A stretch of DNA of 10,224 bases from Clostridia bacterium. Lineage in GTDB: Bacteria; Bacillota; Clostridia; Oscillospirales; CAG-272. The notes under the pieces are model-generated. The model worked only from the letters and a program-made list of their open reading frames with translations, had not been told where the DNA came from and did no database searches. The stretch spans positions 1-10,224 of the forward strand of contig JAGCYR010000170.1 of NCBI GenBank assembly GCA_017960705.1, given 5' to 3'. Positions 1 through 5,421 of the stretch are shown piece by piece; within the stretch, counting starts at the first letter, position 1; each line of letters opens with the position of its first letter. Position numbers and translations under genes: made by a program.

Positions 1-8
1 GACTTGTC

Positions 9-51
9 AAATAAAGAAAATCGCGCCTTTAAGCCCATCGCTCAAAGACGC
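9..51 (-). terminator. Intrinsic terminator in leftward leader (attenuator)
   Basis: On the minus strand, 51-40 (GCGUCUUUGAGC) pairs over 12 positions with 34-23 (GCUUAAAGGCGC), with two wobbles, around a five-base loop GAUGG. It is followed by a U-rich tract, GAUUUUCUUUAUUU, at 22-9. It lies directly after the promoter and before any gene, so it would stop transcription early. The 5' arm is shared with the hexaloop hairpin, which supports a conditional terminator. Confidence 0.6.
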
Positions 52-63
52 CATTGCCTTTAA
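42..63 (-). promoter_or_regulatory. Hexaloop antiterminator hairpin, ANTAR-type, leftward leader
   Basis: On the minus strand, 63-56 (UUAAAGGC) pairs with 49-42 (GUCUUUGA), including two G-U wobbles, and leaves a six-base loop AAUGGC at 55-50. The loop has A at position 1 and G at position 4, the signature of RNA hairpins bound by ANTAR domains. The hairpin begins within about two bases of the predicted transcription start. Its loop and 3' arm contain the 5' arm of the overlapping terminator hairpin, so the two structures exclude each other. Function is inferred from this layout and from the ANTAR gene at the end of the divergent operon. Confidence 0.6.
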
Positions 64-71
64 CAAGACGC

Positions 72-100
72 ATTATACACCCGGCGGCGCCGTTTGTCAA
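72..100 (-). promoter_or_regulatory. Consensus sigma-A promoter, leftward (divergent)
   Basis: Read on the minus strand, TTGACA (100-95) is followed by exactly 17 bases and then TATAAT (77-72), a perfect match to the housekeeping promoter. The predicted start of transcription is near position 65. No gene lies between this promoter and the left edge, so its target is outside the window. The transcript begins with the hexaloop hairpin and terminator listed separately. Confidence 0.85.
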
Positions 101-158
101 TCCCTTTTCCGCAAATTTTTCAAAAAATCGAAAATCGGCAAAAAGAGCGCCTCGGCTC
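101..158. promoter_or_regulatory. A/T-rich spacer between divergent promoters, with inverted repeat
   Basis: The stretch between the two -35 boxes is rich in A and T runs (for example 115-128), as in UP elements that contact RNA polymerase. Next to the rightward promoter is a perfect inverted repeat, AAGAGC (143-148), six bases, GCTCTT (155-160), whose right arm overlaps the first T's of the -35 box. It could be a repressor operator. It lies upstream of the predicted rightward transcript, so it does not act as RNA from that promoter. The binding protein is unknown. Confidence 0.35.
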
Positions 159-187
159 TTGACAAGCGCGCGCTCGTGTGCTATAAT
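159..187 (+). promoter_or_regulatory. Consensus sigma-A promoter of the GOGAT-glnA operon
   Basis: TTGACA (159-164), a 17-base spacer and TATAAT (182-187) match the consensus exactly. TGC just upstream of the -10 box gives an extended -10 as well. The predicted transcription start is near 193-195, leaving a leader of about 90 bases before the first ATG at 285. Such a strong promoter fits control after initiation, by the attenuator that follows. Confidence 0.88.
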
Positions 188-188
188 T

Positions 189-220
189 GCAAAAAAATGA
201 GCAAAGGCGTTCATTTTTGC
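189..220 (+). promoter_or_regulatory. Hexaloop antiterminator hairpin, ANTAR-type, operon leader
   Basis: AAAAATGA (193-200) pairs perfectly with TCATTTTT (211-218). G201-T210 (wobble) and C202-G209 extend the stem inwards, leaving a hexaloop AAAGGC (203-208) with A at position 1 and G at position 4. The flanking GC (189-190 with 219-220) may add two pairs across an AA bulge. Loop and closing pairs (GC-AANGGC-GU) match the leftward leader, although the rest of the stems differ. The hairpin starts at the predicted first transcribed base. It uses bases that also form the 5' arm of the terminator at 203-253. Confidence 0.65.
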
Positions 221-261
221 GGAAGTTATCTTCGCGCAAAAACGGGCGCCTTTCCTTTTTT
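203..261 (+). terminator. Conditional intrinsic terminator in the operon leader
   Basis: A long hairpin runs from AAAGGCGTTC (203-212) to GGGCGCCTTT (244-253). It continues, after one A-C mismatch, with TTTTTGCG (214-221) pairing perfectly with CGCAAAAA (235-242). It is capped by GAAG (222-225) and CTTC (230-233) around loop TTAT, with G234 bulged. It is followed by TTTCCTTTTTT (251-261). It precedes the first gene, so it would abort transcription unless the hexaloop hairpin forms first. Confidence 0.7.
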
Positions 262-275
262 CATTTTCGGAAAGG
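249..275 (+). promoter_or_regulatory. Hairpin that can mask the first ribosome binding site
   Basis: CCTTTCC (249-255) is perfectly complementary to GGAAAGG (269-275), with a 13-base loop. The right arm contains the ribosome binding site AAAGGA (271-276) for the ATG at 285. In a read-through transcript, where the terminator arm 249-253 is free, this pairing could lower translation of the first gene. The loop is large and the effect is an inference. Confidence 0.35.
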
Positions 276-284
276 AAACGCAAA

Positions 285-1379
285 ATGGAACGGGAAGGCA
301 GTATCAGGATCCCCTCGGGCTGCGCCATCGCGGCGGTGATCTCGCGGGAAGGAAAACGAATGACGGGAGAGACGAGTGTCCGGGCAATGAAGCCGATGCA
401 CGACCGCTCGAACGGTCTTGGCGGCGGGTTTGCCGGTTACGGGATCTATCCCGAATACCGGGATCTCTACGCCCTGCATCTGTTCTTCGACTGCAGGGAC
501 ACCCGGAAGGCGTGCGAAGCGCTGTTGAAGGAAGGGTTCGAGGTGGTAAAGGACGAGATCATCCCGACGCGGAAGATCCCCGAGATCACCGACGAGCCGA
601 TCATCTGGCGCTATTTCGTCACGCCGCTCAAATCGGTGCTTGCCGATCTGCAGCTCGACGAAAAGGAGTTCGTCGCGCGGACGGTGATGAAGATCAACAC
701 CGAGCTTTCGGGCGCGTACGTCTTTTCAAGCGGAAAGAACATGGGGACCTTCAAGGCGGTCGGCTTTCCCGAGGACGTCGGCGTGTTCTACCGGCTCGAG
801 GAATACGAGGGCTACTCCTGGACGGCGCACGGCAGATACCCGACCAACACCCCCGGCTGGTGGGGCGGCGCGCATCCCTTCGCCCTGCTCGACTACTCGA
901 TCGTCCACAACGGCGAGATCTCGTCCTACGACGCCAACCGTCGGTTTATCGAGATGTTCGGTTATAAATGTACCTTACAGACCGATACCGAGGTCATCAC
1001 CTATATACGGGATTATTTAACGCGCGTGCAGGGGCTGACGCTCGAAGAGGCGGCGAACGTGATCGCGGCGCCCTTCTGGAGCACGATCGAAAAGAAGACG
1101 GACGAATACGAAAAGAAGAAACTGCACTATCTCCGCACTGTGTTCCCGAGTCTGCTGGTGACGGGTCCGTTCTCGATCGTCCTCGGGTTCAACGGCGGGC
1201 TGATGGCGCTGAACGACCGGCTGAAGCTGCGGTCGATGGTGGTCGGCGAGAAGGACGACCGCGTGTATATCGCGAGCGAAGAGGCGGCGATCCGGGCGAT
1301 GGATCCCAAAGCGGAAAAGATCTGGTCGCCCTCGGGCGGCGAACCGGTCGTCGTGAAAGTCAAGGAAGGAGCGTTCTAA
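285..1379 (+). CDS. Split glutamate synthase, glutamine amidotransferase (class II) subunit
   Basis: This 364-residue protein supplies the ammonia-producing half of glutamate synthase: it hydrolyses glutamine so that ammonia reaches 2-oxoglutarate on the partner subunit encoded next. It shows class II amidotransferase (Ntn hydrolase) features: Cys13 in the segment SGCAIAAVIS as likely nucleophile, HDRSNGLGGGFAGYG at 39-53, GRYPTNTPGWWGGAHPF at 183-199, VHNGEIS at 207-213 and QTDTEV at 232-237. The nucleophile lies about a dozen residues in, as in archaeal-type stand-alone GltS domain 1 proteins, so N-terminal processing is expected. The ATG at 285 has AAAGGA nine bases upstream. The stop is one base before the next start, so the two genes are translationally coupled. 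The remaining large GOGAT domains are separate genes downstream, not fused as in bacterial GltB. Confidence 0.9.
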   Translation: MEREGSIRIPSGCAIAAVISREGKRMTGETSVRAMKPMHDRSNGLGGGFAGYGIYPEYRDLYALHLFFDCRDTRKACEALLKEGFEVVKDEIIPTRKIPEITDEPIIWRYFVTPLKSVLADLQLDEKEFVARTVMKINTELSGAYVFSSGKNMGTFKAVGFPEDVGVFYRLEEYEGYSWTAHGRYPTNTPGWWGGAHPFALLDYSIVHNGEISSYDANRRFIEMFGYKCTLQTDTEVITYIRDYLTRVQGLTLEEAANVIAAPFWSTIEKKTDEYEKKKLHYLRTVFPSLLVTGPFSIVLGFNGGLMALNDRLKLRSMVVGEKDDRVYIASEEAAIRAMDPKAEKIWSPSGGEPVVVKVKEGAF

Positions 1380-1380
1380 T

Positions 1381-2886
1381 ATGGGAGTCGAGTTCATCTA
1401 TCCCGAGTTTGAAGTGATCCGCGACAAGGATCGCTGCATCGCCTGCCGCGTGTGCGAGCGGCAGTGCGCGAACGAGGTGCACAAGTTCAGTACCGAGCGC
1501 GGCTGTATGGTCTCGGACGAAAGCAACTGCGTCAACTGCCAGCGGTGCGTGGCTCTCTGCCCGACGAGAGCGCTGAAGATCGTGAAGAGCGACTGCACCC
1601 TGCGCGAGAACGCCAACTGGAAAAACGATACCGTCCGCGAGGTCTACAAACAGGCGAACAGCGGCGGCGTGCTGCTGTCCTCGATGGGCAACCCCGCTCC
1701 CCTGCCGGTCTACTGGGACAAGATCCTGATCAACGCGTCGCAGGTGACCAACCCGCCGATCGACCCGCTCCGCGAGCCGATGGAGACCCGCGTCTTCCTC
1801 GGCAAGAAGCCGGATAAGATCGGACGGACGAAGGACGGGAAACTCGACTGCGCGCTCCCGCCGCAGATCGAGCTGGCGATGCCGGTGATGTTCTCCGCGA
1901 TGAGCTACGGCTCGATCAGCTACAACGCCCACGCCTCGCTCGCCCGCGCCGCGACCGAGCTCGGCATCCTCTACAACACCGGCGAGGGCGGTCTTCACGA
2001 AGACTTTTACCGGTACGGCGCGAACACCGTCGTTCAGGTCGCGTCGGGGCGTTTCGGCGTACACGAGGATTACCTGAACGCCGGCGCCGCGATCGAGATC
2101 AAGATGGGACAGGGCGCGAAGCCGGGCATCGGCGGACACCTGCCGGGCGCGAAGATCGTCGGAGACGTGTCGCGGACGCGGATGATCCCGGAGGGCTCGG
2201 ACGCCATCTCGCCCGCGCCGCACCACGATATTTACTCGATCGAGGACCTCCGTCAGCTGGTCTACTCGCTCAAAGAAGCGACGCAGTACGAAAAACCCGT
2301 GATCGTCAAGGTCGCCGCCGTCCACAACATCGCCGCCATCGCCAGCGGGATCGCCCGCAGCGGCGCGGACGTCATCGCGATCGACGGTTTTCGCGGCGGT
2401 ACCGGCGCGGCGCCGACACGGATCCGCGACAACGTCGGCATCCCGATCGAACTGGCGCTCGCCGCGGTGGATCAGCGGCTGCGCGACGAGGGGATCCGCA
2501 ACAACGTATCTCTTGTCGCCGGGGGCTCGATCCGCAGCGCCGCCGACGTGGTGAAAGCCGTCGCGCTCGGCGCGGACGCCTGCTATATCGCGACCGCCGC
2601 CCTGCTGGCGCTCGGCTGCCACCTCTGCCGCACCTGCCAGAGCGGAAAATGCAACTGGGGCATCGCGACCCAGCGCCCCGACCTCGTCAAGCGGCTGAAT
2701 CCCGATATCGGCTCGGAGCGCCTCGTCAACCTGATGACCGCGTGGCGGCACGAGATCATGGAGATCATGGGCGGCATGGGCATCAACTCGATCGAGGCGC
2801 TGCGCGGCAACCGGCTGATGCTCCGGGGCGTCGGGCTGAACGAAAAGGAACTGCAGATCCTCGGGATCGCGCACGCAGGAGAATGA
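1381..2886 (+). CDS. Split glutamate synthase, FMN/Fe-S synthase subunit
   Basis: This is the catalytic core of glutamate synthase: it joins ammonia to 2-oxoglutarate and reduces the product to glutamate using FMN and Fe-S clusters. The 501-residue protein starts with a two-cluster ferredoxin domain (Cys19, 22, 25, 29 and Cys50, 53, 56, 60). The GltS FMN-barrel domain follows, with MSYGSIS (174-180), GEGGLHED (201-208), GQGAKPGIGGHLPG (244-257), IDGFRGGTGAAPTRI (334-348) and AGGSIRSAADV (380-390). A late cysteine group (413, 416, 419, 424) before GIATQRPDL corresponds to the cluster-binding loop of GltS. The fused ferredoxin domain is typical of archaeal-type GOGAT and suggests electrons arrive through the neighbouring Fe-S protein. 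A good ribosome binding site (GGAAGGAG) lies in the end of the previous gene. The long open frame on the opposite strand is a codon-bias shadow. Confidence 0.93.
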   Translation: MGVEFIYPEFEVIRDKDRCIACRVCERQCANEVHKFSTERGCMVSDESNCVNCQRCVALCPTRALKIVKSDCTLRENANWKNDTVREVYKQANSGGVLLSSMGNPAPLPVYWDKILINASQVTNPPIDPLREPMETRVFLGKKPDKIGRTKDGKLDCALPPQIELAMPVMFSAMSYGSISYNAHASLARAATELGILYNTGEGGLHEDFYRYGANTVVQVASGRFGVHEDYLNAGAAIEIKMGQGAKPGIGGHLPGAKIVGDVSRTRMIPEGSDAISPAPHHDIYSIEDLRQLVYSLKEATQYEKPVIVKVAAVHNIAAIASGIARSGADVIAIDGFRGGTGAAPTRIRDNVGIPIELALAAVDQRLRDEGIRNNVSLVAGGSIRSAADVVKAVALGADACYIATAALLALGCHLCRTCQSGKCNWGIATQRPDLVKRLNPDIGSERLVNLMTAWRHEIMEIMGGMGINSIEALRGNRLMLRGVGLNEKELQILGIAHAGE

Positions 2887-3008
2887 TTGAAAGACAGATC
2901 TTTCAATTTTCGAGTTTGCGCTTTTTGCGCCGGACGGTATGGCGCATAATCCCCTTTGGGGACCGACGCAAACGTCGGATATAGTAGAAAGGAGAACTCT
3001 TACCGATA
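2886..3008 (+). promoter_or_regulatory. Structured intercistronic spacer with four hairpins
   Basis: This is the only long gap inside the operon. It contains, in order: ATTGAAAGA (2886-2894) pairing with TCTTTCAAT (2899-2907) and followed by TTT; GCGCC (2927-2931) with GGCGC (2941-2945), which competes with GCGC-TTTTT-GCGC (2918-2930); TCCCC-TTT-GGGGA (2950-2962); and CCGACG (2963-2968) with CGTCGG (2973-2978) around CAAA. The first could act as a weak terminator, the others as RNA-stability or processing elements. I see no convincing promoter. The ribosome binding site AAAGGAG (2988-2994) is an unusually long 14 bases from the ATG at 3009. Confidence 0.5.
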
Positions 3009-3449
3009 ATGAAAAGAGTTTACGTCAACGAAGAATGGTGCCTCGGCTGCCATCTCTGCGAATACAACTGCGCGTTCGCCAATTCGGGCTTAAAGGATAT
3101 GGCGTTCGCATTGAAAGACAAAAAGATCTTCCCGCGCATCCACGTCGAGGGGGACGACAAGATCACCTTCGCCGTCTCCTGCCGCCACTGTACCGATCCG
3201 CTCTGCGTCAGGAGCTGCATCGCGGGGGCGATCTCAAAAAAGGACGGCGTGGTGAAGATCGACCGCACCAAATGCGTCGGATGCCTCACCTGCGTTCTGG
3301 TCTGCCCCTACGGCGCGCTGGCTCCGGGGGAGAACGGAACCATGCAGAAGTGCGAGCTCTGCCTTGAAAACGCCTGCGGCGCTCCCGCCTGCGTGACGGG
3401 ATGCCCGAACAAAGCCATCGTGTACGAAGAAAGGGGCGACGGAGAATGA
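3009..3449 (+). CDS. Four-cluster [4Fe-4S] ferredoxin-like electron transfer protein
   Basis: The 146-residue protein resembles the Fe-S electron-transfer subunits of the HycB/DmsB type. Four cysteine groups are visible: Cys11, 14, 17, 21; Cys58, 61, 66, 70; Cys89, 92, 95, 99; and Cys115, 118 with 123, 128 and 132. The third has the classical CVGCLTCVLVCP form. There is no signal peptide or membrane segment, so it is cytoplasmic. Between the FMN subunit and the FAD oxidoreductase, it most likely carries electrons from the oxidoreductase to the ferredoxin domain of the synthase subunit. Its TGA stop overlaps the next ATG (ATGA at 3446-3449), which indicates coupled synthesis with that enzyme. 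The partner assignment is inferred from gene order. Confidence 0.85.
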   Translation: MKRVYVNEEWCLGCHLCEYNCAFANSGLKDMAFALKDKKIFPRIHVEGDDKITFAVSCRHCTDPLCVRSCIAGAISKKDGVVKIDRTKCVGCLTCVLVCPYGALAPGENGTMQKCELCLENACGAPACVTGCPNKAIVYEERGDGE

Positions 3450-4675
3450 AACGCTACGTGATCGTCGGAAACGGCACCGCCGCCGTCGGCTGCATCGAGG
3501 GGATCCGCGCGTGCGATCGTGACGGCGCGATCACCGTGATCTCGGAGGAAAAACGTCCGGTCTACGGGCGCCCTCTGATCTCCTATTATCTCGAGGGCAA
3601 GACCGACCTCGAAAAAATGAACTACCGCCCCGCCGACTTCTACGAAAAAAACGGCTGTCGTCTGATCTACGGTCGCGCCGCTACGGTCGACCCGGAAAAG
3701 AAAACGGTTGCGCTCGACGGGGGCGGATCCCTTCCCTACGACGCGCTCTGCGTTGCGACGGGATCGCGCCCGTTCGTTCCCCCGTTTGAAGGGCTGGACG
3801 CGGTCGAAAAGAAGTTCAGCTTTATGACCCTCGACGACGCCTTGGCGCTTGAAAAAGAGCTGGACAAAGACGCGCGGGTGCTGATCGTCGGCGCGGGGCC
3901 GATCGGACTGAAATGCGCCGAAGGGATCAAGGAGCGCGTCGGGCGTATCACGGTCTGCGACCTTGCCGACCGGGTGCTGTCGAGTATCCTTGATACCGAT
4001 TGCGCCGGTTTCGTACAGAAGCACCTCGAAGCGAACGGGATCGACTTCCTGCTCGGCGATACGGCGGTAAAGTTCGATCGCAACACGGCGACGATGAAAA
4101 GCGGGAAGACCGTGGAGTTCGACCTTCTGGTGCTCGCGGTCGGCGTCCGGGCGAATACCGACCTCGTGAAAGCGGCGGGCGGGACCGTCAACCGCGGGAT
4201 CGTGGTGGACGAAAAGATGCAGGCGAGCGTACCCGGGATCTATTCCGCCGGGGACTGCGCCGAGGGGTACGACGCCTCGATCGGGGCGAACCGCGTGATC
4301 GCGATCCTGCCGAACGCGTATCTGCAGGGACACGCCGCCGGGGTCAATATGGCGGGCGGCGACGTTCGGTACGGCAACGCGATCCCGATGAACTCGATCG
4401 GCTTCTTCGGGCTGCACATCATGACAGCCGGCGCCTACGACGGGGAGATGAGCGAGGAAAAGACCGAAGAGGGGATCAAACGCTTCTTTACAAAGGACGG
4501 ACTGCTCCGCGGCTACATCCTGATCGGAGAGACCGAACGCGCGGGGATCTACACGTCCCTGATCCGCGAAAAGACGCCTCTTGACACCGTCGATTTCGAT
4601 CTGACGAAAAAAGTTGCTTCCAATCTGATCTTTTCACGCGAAAACCGTAGAAAAAAGTTCGGGGGTGTGGTATAA
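3446..4675 (+). CDS. FAD-dependent NAD(P)H oxidoreductase of the GOGAT complex
   Basis: This 409-residue flavoprotein belongs to the pyridine nucleotide-disulfide oxidoreductase superfamily (NirB/rubredoxin-reductase-like). It has an N-terminal FAD dinucleotide fold YVIVGNGTAAVG (4-15), the ATGSRP segment (104-109), a second NAD(P)H-binding fold VLIVGAGPIGL (145-155) and the FAD motif GIYSAGDCAEG (264-274). No redox-active CxxC disulfide is seen beside the FAD. The role inferred from context is to oxidise NADH or NADPH and feed electrons through the Fe-S protein to the synthase, taking the place of GltD. I chose the ATG at 3446 because it gives the fold at the true N-terminus, overlaps the previous stop as ATGA and has GGAGA just upstream. 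An in-frame start 45 bases earlier would add a basic, unrelated extension. Cofactor preference cannot be read with confidence. Confidence 0.88.
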   Translation: MKRYVIVGNGTAAVGCIEGIRACDRDGAITVISEEKRPVYGRPLISYYLEGKTDLEKMNYRPADFYEKNGCRLIYGRAATVDPEKKTVALDGGGSLPYDALCVATGSRPFVPPFEGLDAVEKKFSFMTLDDALALEKELDKDARVLIVGAGPIGLKCAEGIKERVGRITVCDLADRVLSSILDTDCAGFVQKHLEANGIDFLLGDTAVKFDRNTATMKSGKTVEFDLLVLAVGVRANTDLVKAAGGTVNRGIVVDEKMQASVPGIYSAGDCAEGYDASIGANRVIAILPNAYLQGHAAGVNMAGGDVRYGNAIPMNSIGFFGLHIMTAGAYDGEMSEEKTEEGIKRFFTKDGLLRGYILIGETERAGIYTSLIREKTPLDTVDFDLTKKVASNLIFSRENRRKKFGGVV

Positions 4676-4676
4676 T

Positions 4677-5396
4677 ATGAAAATAAACGCAACTGATCTC
4701 GGATTCCGCGCCTTGAACGACGCGATCCGAAACGGCGGAAAGACCGTTTCGCTCACCGGCTGCCTCGGGCAGAGATTCCTCTGCGCCGGGATGTCGGACG
4801 TTTCGGTGAAAATCGAGGGCGTACCGGGCAACGCGCTGGGCGCCTACCTGAACGGGGCGAAGATCGAGGTCGACGGCAACGCGCAGGACGCGGTCGGCGA
4901 CACGATGAACGCGGGCGAGATCGTCATCCGCGGCAACGTCGGGGACGCCGCGGGCTACGCGATGCGGGGCGGTCGGATCTACGTCAAGGGCGACGCCGGC
5001 TACCGCGCGGGGATCCACATGAAGGCGTACGAGGAAAAGGTCCCCGTGATCGTCATCGGAGGCTGCGCCGGGAGCTTTCTCGGCGAGTACCAGGCGGGCG
5101 GCGTGATCGTCGTGCTCGGTCTTTCGGAGTCGGGGCGGCGGATCGTCGGCAACTTCCCCTGTACCGGTATGCACGGGGGGAAAATGATCCTGCGCTCGGA
5201 CTGCACGGGGATCGAGTTCCCGGGTCAGGTGACCGCGCGGAAAGCGACGGCGGAGGACCTAAACGAGATCAAAGGATACGTGTCGGAATACTGCGCCCGC
5301 TTCGGTCTTGACGAGAATCGGGTGATGGACGCGACGTTTACCGTCGTCACCCCCGACAGCAGCAACCCGTACAAGCGACTTTACGTAGCGAACTGA
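4677..5396 (+). CDS. Split glutamate synthase, GXGXG (beta-helix) subunit
   Basis: The 239-residue protein matches the GXGXG domain that ends large glutamate synthase subunits and recurs in formylmethanofuran dehydrogenase subunit C. The repeated turns are clear: EGVPGNALGAYLNGAKI (47-63), GNAQDAVGDTMNAGEI (67-82), GNVGDAAGYAMRGGRI (86-101) and GDAGYRAGIHM (105-115), then GGVIVVLGLS (141-150). In fused enzymes this right-handed helix is structural and holds the amidotransferase and FMN domains in place. Here it completes the split GOGAT, although it sits three genes after the FMN subunit. The ATG at 4677 is one base after the previous stop. A GTG at 4665 would add four residues and overlap that gene, and is less likely. 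The only ribosome binding site candidate is GGGGGTG (4661-4667). Confidence 0.88.
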   Translation: MKINATDLGFRALNDAIRNGGKTVSLTGCLGQRFLCAGMSDVSVKIEGVPGNALGAYLNGAKIEVDGNAQDAVGDTMNAGEIVIRGNVGDAAGYAMRGGRIYVKGDAGYRAGIHMKAYEEKVPVIVIGGCAGSFLGEYQAGGVIVVLGLSESGRRIVGNFPCTGMHGGKMILRSDCTGIEFPGQVTARKATAEDLNEIKGYVSEYCARFGLDENRVMDATFTVVTPDSSNPYKRLYVAN

Positions 5397-5421
5397 TATG
5401 AGATACAACAGGGAGGGCAAA

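Noticed and set aside
5..10. TTGACA on the minus strand at the left edge, as a further leftward promoter
   Set aside because: Its -10 region would lie outside the window, so it cannot be judged.
219..250. A second A--G-- hexaloop hairpin downstream of the first in the operon leader
   Set aside because: The only local hairpin, GAAG-TTAT-CTTC, has a four-base loop (or GTTATC if opened) without A1/G4. Other A--G-- placements have no complementary flanks.
197..284. Possible leader peptide starting at the ATG in the antiterminator hairpin (197)
   Set aside because: It begins within a few bases of the predicted transcript start, so it has no ribosome binding site, and the frame runs far into the first gene out of phase. 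The bases are better explained by the hairpin.
188..284. Glutamine riboswitch (glnA or downstream-peptide RNA) in the operon leader
   Set aside because: The leader is fully explained by two competing hairpins, and I could not see the three-way junction core of glutamine riboswitches.
1360..2874. A 504-codon open frame on the minus strand across the FMN subunit gene
   Set aside because: It is Arg/Asp/His/Val-rich with no domain signal and lies opposite a well-recognised enzyme; it is a codon-bias shadow of GC-rich coding DNA.
4671..4676. TATAAT just before the GXGXG subunit start, as an internal promoter
   Set aside because: No -35 element lies 16-18 bases upstream; the nearest TTGACA (near 4580) is far too distant.
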